A stretch of 64,000 nucleotides of DNA, from assembly GCA_014804785.1 (NCBI GenBank), contig JAAUZD010000026.1:237304-301303 (forward strand). Reading direction: 5' to 3'. This DNA comes from Lachnospiraceae bacterium (GTDB lineage: Bacteria; Bacillota; Clostridia; Lachnospirales; Lachnospiraceae). Position numbers and translations under genes: made by a program. Positions 17,521 to 25,387 of the stretch are shown piece by piece (positions within the stretch are counted from its first letter, which is position 1; each line of letters starts with the position of its first letter). The notes beneath the pieces are model-generated. The model saw only the letters and a program-made list of their open reading frames with translations, made no database searches and was not told the origin of the DNA.

Positions 17521-18021
17521 TCAGAGCATCCGTCTGATTTCACCGCATCCGATTTTGTCACCGGAATCGCCGGAGGGCTGCGAAGTAAAATCATCGCGGT
17601 TAGAATGAATGATGACAGATTTTCCAATAATTTCTTCTATGGTAAAGCGTTTATCATAAAACGCAGACCAGGCATAGCCCTGATTGCCCAGAAGGGGAAG
17701 CAGGTCGCCGGTGTGTTCTGGATGAGACTGGTCTGTAGGATTATAGTGACTGCCTGTTTTATCAAAGTTGCCGGAGCAGTCACCAAATTCGTGGATGTGC
17801 ATCGCATAAAAATTGGAAGAGCCCTGCCCGGCTATATTTGGAAGTCCAAATATTTCTGCTTCTACGAGGACTCCGCCGTAAGAAGTACGGTAAAATTTGA
17901 CGAGTCCCGAAAGTCTGGGATGAGAAGCATTTCCGGTGATCCAGGCGGCTGCATCGGGACGTTCATAAGTCAGCAGTTCTAAAAATGAAATTCGGGGCGT
18001 AATCTGATTGGAATACATCAT
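17521..18021 (-). CDS. sodC: Cu/Zn superoxide dismutase family protein, no signal peptide
   Basis: 166 residues of the SodCu fold. The metal ligands are in place: HIHEFGDC (two Cu His), GSHYNP (bridging His), HPEHTGDLL (two Zn His and the Zn Asp) and VIIHSN (Cu His). Both disulfide cysteines are present (FGDC and IGCGE). The active-site Arg that guides superoxide in most Cu/Zn SODs is replaced: the GDSGDKIGCG segment has Lys at that place. No secretion signal is visible, which is unusual for a bacterial SodC, so the protein is either cytoplasmic or exported in a way not seen here. ATG 18021 has AGGAAA upstream. It converges with the operon terminator at 17461. Dismutase activity is likely but not certain given the Lys. 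Confidence 0.85.
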   Translation of the reverse strand: MMYSNQITPRISFLELLTYERPDAAAWITGNASHPRLSGLVKFYRTSYGGVLVEAEIFGLPNIAGQGSSNFYAMHIHEFGDCSGNFDKTGSHYNPTDQSHPEHTGDLLPLLGNQGYAWSAFYDKRFTIEEIIGKSVIIHSNRDDFTSQPSGDSGDKIGCGEIRRML

Positions 18022-18138
18022 AAATTTCCTGTTTCTTTTTGCATTATAATATGCTTATAAATTTTTAAGATGCATAAATCTGGTAAATGTAGTATAGTAA
18101 TATTGAAATTTCAAAGAATATTTTATGGAGGAGAAGAA

Positions 18139-19023
18139 ATGGCTTTTTGCATTATTACAGACTCAGCTTCAGATGTACCGGAAAGTGTCATCAAGGAATA
18201 TGATTTACATGTGATGCCTACTCCTGTTACGATAGAGGGGAAAGACTATTTTGACGGGGAGACGATTTTCCCCGACCAGTTTTATGAGATACAGGCTTCA
18301 GGTAAGGATATTAAAACCTATCATATAAGTCAATACATGTTTCAGGAGCATTTCCTGCCCTTTGCACAAAGGGGAGACGAGGTACTGTATTTATGTTTTT
18401 CCACGGGCATAGCAGGAACTTTCAATGCGGCAAAGCTGGCATATGAGGAGATACAGGAGGAGTATTCTGATTTTAAACTCACCATTATTGATACCAAATG
18501 TGCCTCAGTGGGATATGGACTGGCGGTGGAAAGGGTACTGCGTATGCAGAAAAATGGCGCGCCGAAAGAACTTTTGATTGAAGCAGCGCAGTTCTTCTGC
18601 GAACACATGGAGCATGCCGTTACCGTTATGGAACTGGAATATCTGTTCAAGGGAGGAAGACTTAGCAGGACTTCTTTTCTGGCGGGCACAGTGCTGGACA
18701 TTAAGCCGATTATCATAGTGGATGAAAATGGTTCTTTAAAGGCGGTTGAGAAAGTCCGGGGCTGGAAAAAGGCGCAGAAGAGAATTCTCGATATGGTAGG
18801 CGAAAAGGGAAAAGATCTGGAAAATCAAGTGGTAGGCGTCTGCTACGGCACGGACAAAGAAGCCTATGAATACATTAAAAAAGAACTTGCGGACAGATAT
18901 CATGTAAAGGGAATTTTGGAAGGAAGGGTAGGGTGCGCAATCGGTGCCCACACAGGTCCTGGTATTTTGGGAATCGTATTCCTGAATGAAACCAATGAGA
19001 AATATGAAGCTTATCTGAAGTAA
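18139..19023 (+). CDS. DegV family fatty-acid-binding protein
   Basis: 294-residue cytosolic protein of the DegV/FakB fold, which holds a single fatty acid and, in FakB members, presents it to a kinase (FakA) for phosphorylation. Landmarks: IITDSASDVPES at the N-terminus, TYHIS(Q) around 61-66, FSTGIAGTFNAA, MELEYLFKGGRLSRT and CAIGAHTGPGILGI near the end. ATG 18139 has GGAGGAG upstream; an earlier in-frame start at 18070 lacks one. Divergent from sodC, and 11 bases before the sufC-like gene, but a functional link with that gene is not obvious. Confidence 0.9.
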   Translation: MAFCIITDSASDVPESVIKEYDLHVMPTPVTIEGKDYFDGETIFPDQFYEIQASGKDIKTYHISQYMFQEHFLPFAQRGDEVLYLCFSTGIAGTFNAAKLAYEEIQEEYSDFKLTIIDTKCASVGYGLAVERVLRMQKNGAPKELLIEAAQFFCEHMEHAVTVMELEYLFKGGRLSRTSFLAGTVLDIKPIIIVDENGSLKAVEKVRGWKKAQKRILDMVGEKGKDLENQVVGVCYGTDKEAYEYIKKELADRYHVKGILEGRVGCAIGAHTGPGILGIVFLNETNEKYEAYLK

Positions 19024-19034
19024 AGGGGACGAAT

Positions 19035-19766
19035 ATGCTGGAAGTAAAAAATCTTGTTTTTCACCCACTGGATAATGGGGTGGAAAAAAGCATTATAGAG
19101 GATATCAGTTTTAAAGTTGAAGATGGCGAAATGCTGGTTATCACAGGACCTAATGGCGGCGGAAAGTCCACTCTTGCAAAACTACTCATGGGGATAGAAA
19201 CTGCGGACAGCGGAACAATTCTGATGGACGGCACGGATATCACCAGATATAGCATTGCGCAGCGCGCCAATGCGGGAATCGGCTTTGCTTTTCAGCAGCC
19301 TCCCAGATTTAAGGGAATGACGGTAAAAAGACTGCTTTCTCTGGCAGCAGGATATGAAATGCCGGAGAACAAATGCTGTGATTATTTGAGTGGTGTGGGG
19401 CTTTGTGCCAGAGAATATCTGGATCGGGAAGTGGATAATACCCTCTCAGGTGGAGAAATGAAGCGTCTGGAGATAGCCACGGTTCTGGCAAAACCCCATA
19501 AGCTTTGTATTTTTGATGAGCCGGAAGCAGGAATCGACTTGTGGAGCTTTTCTATGTTGGTGAAACAGTTTGAACAGCTTCATAAGAATAAAAAGGAAAG
19601 CCTGATTCTGATTTCCCATCAGGAGAGGATCATTCAGATGGCAGACCGGATCATGGTGGTCAGAGACGGAAAGATCACGGCCCTTGATGAGAGGGAAAAG
19701 GTGCTGCCGAATCTGGTGAATGAGGACACCGGCTGTGTTTGTATGAATCCCGACCATAATGCGTAG
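19035..19766 (+). CDS. sufC: SufC-like ATPase of a two-gene (SMS-type) Fe-S cluster assembly system
   Basis: 243-residue ABC-type ATPase. Walker A GPNGGGKST (about 38-46), Q-loop in FAFQQPPRFKG, signature LSGGEMKR, Walker B LCIFDEPEAGID and switch His in LISHQER. The QQPPRFKGMT region and EPEAGIDLWS are typical of SufC. It overlaps or abuts the SufB-like gene and there is no SufS, SufU or SufD nearby. That two-gene arrangement matches the minimal SUF-like (SMS) system, in which the ATPase drives a scaffold that builds Fe-S clusters. The role is inferred from family and gene order. Confidence 0.88.
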   Translation: MLEVKNLVFHPLDNGVEKSIIEDISFKVEDGEMLVITGPNGGGKSTLAKLLMGIETADSGTILMDGTDITRYSIAQRANAGIGFAFQQPPRFKGMTVKRLLSLAAGYEMPENKCCDYLSGVGLCAREYLDREVDNTLSGGEMKRLEIATVLAKPHKLCIFDEPEAGIDLWSFSMLVKQFEQLHKNKKESLILISHQERIIQMADRIMVVRDGKITALDEREKVLPNLVNEDTGCVCMNPDHNA

Positions 19767-19791
19767 GTCGCCTCAAGAAAGGAAGATAAAA

Positions 19792-20718
19792 GTGGCAAAT
19801 ATAGATCAGATAACAGCGTCTGTTTTAGAGAAGATAGACAGTGAGGGTTTTAAGCAGGAGGGCGCTTACAATCTCAGATATAATGGATATTCCCTGTGTC
19901 ATGGAAATACCGAGCATATTACGATTAAACGCAAGGAAGACAAACAGGGAATCGATGTTTATATAAGCGGTGAAACGAAAGGCGAGCAGGTACATATTCC
20001 TGTGGTTGTCGCCGTTTCAGGAATGACGGATGAAGTATACAATGACTTTTATATTGAGGATGGAGCTCAGGTGACGATTATTGCAGGCTGCGGCATTCAT
20101 AATAGCGGGTGCAATGACAGCCGTCACGACGGAATCCACACCTTTCACGTTGGAAAAAATGCTAATGTGCGTTATGAGGAAAAGCACTACGGTGAAGGAG
20201 AGGGAACCGGAGCCAGAATTTTAAATCCGGTGACAAAGATCATTATGGAAGAGGCCTCGGTCTTTACTCTTGACACTGCCCAGATCAAAGGGGTGGATTC
20301 TACAAAGCGTGAGACGGAGGTCATAATGGGAGAGGATGCGAAGCTGTTCGTGGTGGAGAAGCTCATGACCCACGATAAGCAAAGTGCAGTTTCCAATATG
20401 GATATTTATCTGAATGGAAAAGGCAGTTCTGCGCAGATTACATCCCGCTCTGTAGCGAGAGGGGAGTCAAAGCAGGTCTTCCATCCGAAAGCTATCGGAA
20501 ATGCACTGTGCCATGCGCATATTCAGTGCGATTCCATCATCATGGATAAGGCGCAGGTGTGTTCTATTCCTGAAATTGACGCAAAGCATGTGGATGCAGC
20601 AATCATACATGAGGCGGCAATCGGAAGGATCAATAATGAGCAGCTGATCAAACTCAATACCTTTGGACTTAATGAGGAAGAGGCGGAAGCTGTTATTATC
20701 GAGAACTTTTTAAATTAA
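19792..20718 (+). CDS. sufB: SufB/SufD-like Fe-S scaffold (SmsB-type, short form)
   Basis: 308 residues, much shorter than SufB (about 480) and lacking its N-terminal extension; mostly the right-handed beta-helix core. Cysteine and histidine positions include AGCGIHNSGC (about 100-110), HAHIQCDSIIMD (about 240-250), QVCSIPEIDAKHVDA and HEAAIGRI, where the QCDS Cys and the following Glu/His align by eye with the SufB cluster-assembly site. GTG 19792 is preferred because GAAAGGAAG lies before it; an ATG at 19759 overlaps the ATPase gene. It is the partner of the ATPase upstream and likely forms a complex that assembles [4Fe-4S] clusters. Confidence 0.83.
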   Translation: MANIDQITASVLEKIDSEGFKQEGAYNLRYNGYSLCHGNTEHITIKRKEDKQGIDVYISGETKGEQVHIPVVVAVSGMTDEVYNDFYIEDGAQVTIIAGCGIHNSGCNDSRHDGIHTFHVGKNANVRYEEKHYGEGEGTGARILNPVTKIIMEEASVFTLDTAQIKGVDSTKRETEVIMGEDAKLFVVEKLMTHDKQSAVSNMDIYLNGKGSSAQITSRSVARGESKQVFHPKAIGNALCHAHIQCDSIIMDKAQVCSIPEIDAKHVDAAIIHEAAIGRINNEQLIKLNTFGLNEEEAEAVIIENFLN

Positions 20719-20741
20719 GAAAATCCATATAAGGATGATAG

Positions 20742-22487
20742 GTGAATTTCGAGATGAAAAGTCTGCTTGTTTACTTAAAGGATTATAAAAAAGAAAGTGT
20801 TCTGGGGCCTCTGTTTAAATTATTGGAGGCTTCTTTTGAACTTATTGTTCCGCTGGTGGTTGCATCTATGATTGATGTGGGAATTGCGGAAAGCGACAGG
20901 AATTATGTGATAAGAATGTGTATTATCATGGCGGCGTTGGGGGTGACGGGCTTAATCAGCTCTGTGACGGCACAGTTTTTTGCCGCCAAGGCAGCGGTAG
21001 GATTTGCCACCAAGCTAAGACATGCCTTGTTTGCACATATTCAGAGTCTGTCTTTTTCCAGCATGGATGAACAGGGGACTTCTACCCTGATTACAAGGAT
21101 GACCAGTGACATTAATCAGATTCAATCCGGTGTGAATATGGTGCTGCGCTTGTTTTTGCGCTCTCCGTTTATTGTGTTTGGGGCAATGATCATGGCTTTT
21201 ACGGTGGATGTAAAGGCGGCGCTTATTTTTGTGGTAATCATACCGCTGTTGTCTGTTGTGGTTTTTGGAATCATATTGATCAGCATTCCATTGTTTAGCA
21301 AGGTGCAGAATAGTCTGGATCGGGTGCTTGGTATTACCAGGGAAAATCTGACCGGCGTGAGAGTGATCCGTGCTTTTGGAAAGGAAATGGATGAGACGGA
21401 CAAGTTTGACCGGCAGACAGATGCTTTGAAGAAGATACAGGTGATGGCGGCAAAAATATCGGCGCTGATGAATCCGGTCACTTACGTGATTATTAACGGA
21501 GGACTGATTGTATTGATTTATACCGGTGCAGTGAGAGTAGAGTCAGGGGCACTGACTCAGGGGCAGGTGGTCGCTTTAGTCAATTATATGTCCCAGATTC
21601 TGGTGGAGCTTGTCAAACTGGCAAATCTGATTATCACGATTACGAAAGCGGTTGCCTGTGGAAACAGGGTTGCAGGTGTATTTGATATACCAGCGGGAAT
21701 GGAGAACGGCAAAGGCAGCCTTACAGAGGGAGAAGGCAGAGGAACGGTTTCTTTCGACCATGTCTCCATGAGATATCACGAAGGCGGGGAAGAAGCGCTT
21801 ACGGAGATAACTTTTAAGGCGGAGCAGGGTGAGACCATTGGAATCATAGGCGGTACAGGTTCCGGCAAGACCACGCTGGTACATCTGATTCCCCGGTTTT
21901 ATGATGCGGAAAAGGGAAGTGTCAAGATTGATGGTGTGGATGTAAAGGAGTATGATCTGACAACTCTTCGTGATAAAGTAGGCATTGTCATGCAAAAAGC
22001 AGTCTTATTCAAAGGCAGCATCCGGGAGAATCTGCTTTGGGGAAATGAGGATGCAACGGATGAGGAATTGTGGCAGGCGCTTAAGATTGCCCAAGCGGAA
22101 GAATTTGTTCTGCAGAAAGAAGGCGGATTAGATGCGCCTGTGGAACAGGAAGGCAGAAATCTTTCTGGGGGACAAAAACAGAGGTTGTCCATAGCCAGAG
22201 CACTTGTCAAAAAACCGGAAATACTGATTCTGGATGACAGTGCTTCAGCGCTTGATTATGCAACGGATGCAAAACTCAGGAAAGCGCTCAGGGAAGTGCC
22301 TTTTGAAACAACGGTGTTCATTGTTTCCCAAAGAGCTTCTTCTCTGATGCATGCGAACCAGATTATCGTGCTGGATGACGGATGTGTCGCAGCCATAGGC
22401 AGACATGAACAGCTTCTTGAAGACTGCGAGATTTATCAGGAGATTTATTACTCTCAATTTGAGCGTTCAGAGAGGAAGAAAGGCTAA
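20742..22487 (+). CDS. ABC exporter half-transporter, degenerate-site subunit
   Basis: 581 residues: six membrane helices (about 15-300) then an ATPase domain. Walker A is GGTGSGKTT (about 370), signature LSGGQKQR, and the Walker B region is ILILDDSASALD: the usual catalytic Glu is Asp. That substitution is the mark of the non-hydrolysing NBD in heterodimeric exporters such as BmrC/D and TM287/288. GTG start with AAGGA six bases upstream; ATG 20754 is the alternative. It is followed by its partner after 4 bases. The exported compound is unknown; drug or lipid-like substrates are usual for the family. Confidence 0.9.
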   Translation: MNFEMKSLLVYLKDYKKESVLGPLFKLLEASFELIVPLVVASMIDVGIAESDRNYVIRMCIIMAALGVTGLISSVTAQFFAAKAAVGFATKLRHALFAHIQSLSFSSMDEQGTSTLITRMTSDINQIQSGVNMVLRLFLRSPFIVFGAMIMAFTVDVKAALIFVVIIPLLSVVVFGIILISIPLFSKVQNSLDRVLGITRENLTGVRVIRAFGKEMDETDKFDRQTDALKKIQVMAAKISALMNPVTYVIINGGLIVLIYTGAVRVESGALTQGQVVALVNYMSQILVELVKLANLIITITKAVACGNRVAGVFDIPAGMENGKGSLTEGEGRGTVSFDHVSMRYHEGGEEALTEITFKAEQGETIGIIGGTGSGKTTLVHLIPRFYDAEKGSVKIDGVDVKEYDLTTLRDKVGIVMQKAVLFKGSIRENLLWGNEDATDEELWQALKIAQAEEFVLQKEGGLDAPVEQEGRNLSGGQKQRLSIARALVKKPEILILDDSASALDYATDAKLRKALREVPFETTVFIVSQRASSLMHANQIIVLDDGCVAAIGRHEQLLEDCEIYQEIYYSQFERSERKKG

Positions 22488-22491
22488 AAGT

Positions 22492-24255
22492 ATGAAGGAA
22501 AAATCAGGCAAACAAAAGGATACATTGATTAAAGTACTTAAATATATTAAACCTTACAGATTCCTGATGGCGTTGACCATCATCATGGCAATTGTCAGTG
22601 TTGCGTTGACTCTTTATCTTCCAATTCTTACGGGAGATGCGGTGGATTTGCTGGCATTTATTGGGCAGACGTTCTTTTGGCCGGATTTATTTTCGCTTCT
22701 GGGGAAAATGGCAGTAGTCATCCTGCTTACTGCGCTTGCCCAGTGGATTATGAGCCTTAGTAATAATAAAATTGTGTATAACATCATTCAGGACATCAGA
22801 AAGAAAGCATTCCGGAAATTAGAGGTTCTGCCGTTAAAGTACATGGATGCTCATTCCCACGGGGATATCGTGAGCCGGGTAGTGGCAGATGTAGATCAGT
22901 TTGCGGACGGACTTTTGATTGGCTTCACACAGCTATTTACAGGTGTCATAACGATCATTGGGACTTTAGGGTTCATGTTGTCAGTGAATGTGGGAATCAC
23001 TATCGTGGTGGTGGTCATCACACCGGTTTCCCTTTTGGTGGCTGCTTTCATTGCAAAAAAGACGTTCAACATGTTTAAGCTTCAATCAGAGACGAGAGGG
23101 GAGCAGACCACCTTGATTAATGAGATGATAGGGAATCAGAAGGTGGTTCAGGCTTTTAACAGAGAGGATGAAACGCTGGAAAAGTTTGACGAGATTAATG
23201 GAAGACTGGAGAAGTGCTCGCTCCGTGCCATTTTTTTCTCATCTCTGACAAATCCCTGTACCAGATTCGTCAACAGCCTGGTGTACACAGGCGTTGGCCT
23301 TACCGGTGCGCTCGCTGTGATTAGGACAAGTGGAATATTTTCTGTTGGACAGCTGACTTGTTTTCTTTCTTATGCGAATCAGTACACGAAGCCTTTTAAT
23401 GAAATATCAGGGGTCATAACAGAATTGCAGAATGCCTTGGCATGTGCTGCCAGGATTTTTGAACTGATTGAGGAGGAACCTCAAATTCCGGATACGGAGG
23501 ATGCGGTTATCCTTGATCATGTACAGGGGAAGGTGGATCTTGATCATGTTGCCTTTTCTTATGTACCGGAGAGAAAGCTGATTGAAGATTTAGATCTTCA
23601 TGTAAACCCGGGGCAGAGAATTGCCATTGTGGGACCTACGGGATGCGGAAAGACTACGATCATCAATCTGCTGATGCGTTTTTATGATGTGGATCAGGGC
23701 GCGATCTGCGTGGAAGGTACGGATATCCGCCGCATCACCAGAAAATCTCTGCGCACTTCTTACGGGATGGTGCTTCAGGATACCTGGCTGAAAAGAGGAA
23801 CCATAAGGGACAATATTACGGTTGGAAAGCCGGAAGCGTCAGAAGAGGAAATCATAGCGGCAGCAAAGAAATCCCATGCCCACAGCTTTATCAGACGTTT
23901 GCCGGAAGGATATGACACGGTAATCAGTGAAGACGGAGGAAGCCTTTCCCAAGGGCAGAAGCAGCTTTTGTGTATCACCAGAGTCATGCTCAGCCTGCCG
24001 CCCATGCTGATACTGGACGAGGCGACTTCTTCTATTGATACCAGAACAGAAATCAAGATACAGAAGGCATTTGCATCCATGATGGAGGGAAGAACCAGCT
24101 TTATCGTGGCGCACAGGCTCTCTACCATACAAAATGCGGATGTAATTCTGGTCATGAAGGACGGACATATCATTGAGCAGGGAAATCACGAGGAACTGCT
24201 TGAGAAGAAGGGATTTTATGCGGAATTGTATCAAAGCCAGTTCGCACTGGGATAG
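22492..24255 (+). CDS. ABC exporter half-transporter, catalytic subunit
   Basis: 587 residues with a six-helix membrane domain and an ATPase domain. Walker A GPTGCGKTT, signature LSQGQKQLL (the Gly of LSGGQ changed, as in TM288-type subunits) and Walker B MLILDEATSSID with the catalytic Glu kept. Together with the preceding subunit (normal signature, Asp in Walker B) this gives one competent and one degenerate ATP site. ATG 22492 follows AAGAAAGG; longer in-frame starts overlap the previous gene. It is the last gene of the unit that starts with DegV or the ABC pair, ending just before a tRNA on the other strand. Confidence 0.9.
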   Translation: MKEKSGKQKDTLIKVLKYIKPYRFLMALTIIMAIVSVALTLYLPILTGDAVDLLAFIGQTFFWPDLFSLLGKMAVVILLTALAQWIMSLSNNKIVYNIIQDIRKKAFRKLEVLPLKYMDAHSHGDIVSRVVADVDQFADGLLIGFTQLFTGVITIIGTLGFMLSVNVGITIVVVVITPVSLLVAAFIAKKTFNMFKLQSETRGEQTTLINEMIGNQKVVQAFNREDETLEKFDEINGRLEKCSLRAIFFSSLTNPCTRFVNSLVYTGVGLTGALAVIRTSGIFSVGQLTCFLSYANQYTKPFNEISGVITELQNALACAARIFELIEEEPQIPDTEDAVILDHVQGKVDLDHVAFSYVPERKLIEDLDLHVNPGQRIAIVGPTGCGKTTIINLLMRFYDVDQGAICVEGTDIRRITRKSLRTSYGMVLQDTWLKRGTIRDNITVGKPEASEEEIIAAAKKSHAHSFIRRLPEGYDTVISEDGGSLSQGQKQLLCITRVMLSLPPMLILDEATSSIDTRTEIKIQKAFASMMEGRTSFIVAHRLSTIQNADVILVMKDGHIIEQGNHEELLEKKGFYAELYQSQFALG

Positions 24256-24278
24256 AAGAAAAAGAGCAAAAAATAAGA

Positions 24279-24348
24279 GCGGGTGATGGGAATCGAACCC
24301 ACGTATCCAGCTTGGAAGGCTGGTGTTCTACCATTGAACTACACCCGC
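24279..24348 (-). tRNA. tRNA-Gly (anticodon TCC)
   Basis: On the minus strand the 70-nt sequence folds into a full cloverleaf: 7-bp acceptor GCGGGTG/CACCCGC, D arm GTTC..GAAC, anticodon stem CCAGC/GCTGG with loop CTTCCAA (anticodon TCC), 4-nt variable loop, T arm GTGGG TTCGATT CCCAT. The 3' CCA is not encoded. A T-rich tract follows on the minus strand and may terminate transcription. Confidence 0.96.
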
Positions 24349-24412
24349 ATGATTAGAAAATATGATTGCTTTACGGCACAAGAATTATTTTACAATCATA
24401 TGGCAACATTTG

Positions 24413-25090
24413 TCAAGAGCATTTTAACTCTTTTGTTTCAGAGTCATAAGTGAGAGTGAGAAAGATGCCGGATTCAGTATATTCTGTTACAGGTAATTCT
24501 ATTTCATAGCTTATTTCGTTTGCATCTTCCAGAACTAAAACCCAAGGGGAAGAGGATACATCGCGGTAAATCATCAGACCAGTAATTGACTGTCCCGAGG
24601 TAAAACCGGAGGTGTCTTCCAGAGCGTTAGAATTTTGGGAAGGCTCATTTTTGCCATACAAAGCCAAGGTATGGAAAGTTATTTCCGTACCGTTAAAGAG
24701 GGTTACAGGAATGGGAACAAGCACGGCAGCATCTTCCTGAGCCTTGATTTGATCGATAGCGGTCAGATATTCCTGATAAGAATTCATGATGGAATTCATG
24801 GATTCTATCAGAAGATCGATCTGCTCATCATCAAATTCATTTAAATTGTATTCCTCAATCTGCTTCACCTTTTCTGCCAGCGCAACGAGGTTTTGATCAA
24901 GTGAATCATCAGCTATGGTCTTATGGGCGTCTACCACCTGGTTGTGCAGGTCTGCAAGTTGCACGTAGAGTTCCTGTGCCTGTGAAATCTTTTCTTCAGA
25001 AGGACCACAGCCGGCAAGAAGAAAAGATAAAAAAATACAAAGAGACAAAAGAATATGTTTAATTTTAAAGTTGTTATGCTGTCTATACAT
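24413..25090 (-). CDS. Lipoprotein of unknown function
   Basis: 225 residues with a signal peptide and lipobox LLAGC (about Cys28). The mature N-terminal half is a helical, acidic region (about 30-110), and the C-terminal half (about 120-225) looks like a small beta domain beginning VPIPVTLFNGTEITFHTLALYG, with segments such as SSPWVLVLEDAN. No known catalytic motif. The ATG has GAGGG six bases upstream. Monocistronic, transcribed toward the tRNA gene. It may be a surface protein; no function can be assigned. Confidence 0.75.
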   Translation of the reverse strand: MYRQHNNFKIKHILLSLCIFLSFLLAGCGPSEEKISQAQELYVQLADLHNQVVDAHKTIADDSLDQNLVALAEKVKQIEEYNLNEFDDEQIDLLIESMNSIMNSYQEYLTAIDQIKAQEDAAVLVPIPVTLFNGTEITFHTLALYGKNEPSQNSNALEDTSGFTSGQSITGLMIYRDVSSSPWVLVLEDANEISYEIELPVTEYTESGIFLTLTYDSETKELKCS

Positions 25091-25316
25091 TTTATACCCT
25101 CACATCCATACTTAATTACAATAACATAATGAATGCAAAGGTGCAATCGTTTGTTTACTTCCTGTTTTTGACATTAAAAAATAGAATTCATAAGAAAAAT
25201 ACATAGGAGAATGTAGTATGACCAATACAATGAAACTGGCATTGCTTTCCAGTTTGGAATATAAATATCAAATGTTATTTGTTGATTTGAATGTGATAAA
25301 AAAATAGCGAAAGCAA

Positions 25317-25346
25317 TTGAAAGCAAGGCAAAGGGTGTAGTATAAT
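25317..25346 (+). promoter_or_regulatory. Promoter of the DUF4080 radical SAM gene
   Basis: TTGAAA (25317-25322), 18-bp spacer, TATAAT (25341-25346), 41 bases before the start codon. The rest of 25091-25387 shows nothing else that I can identify. Confidence 0.7.
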
Positions 25347-25387
25347 GAGCAAATTTAATGATGTGAATAAAGATATGTAGGAGGCGC

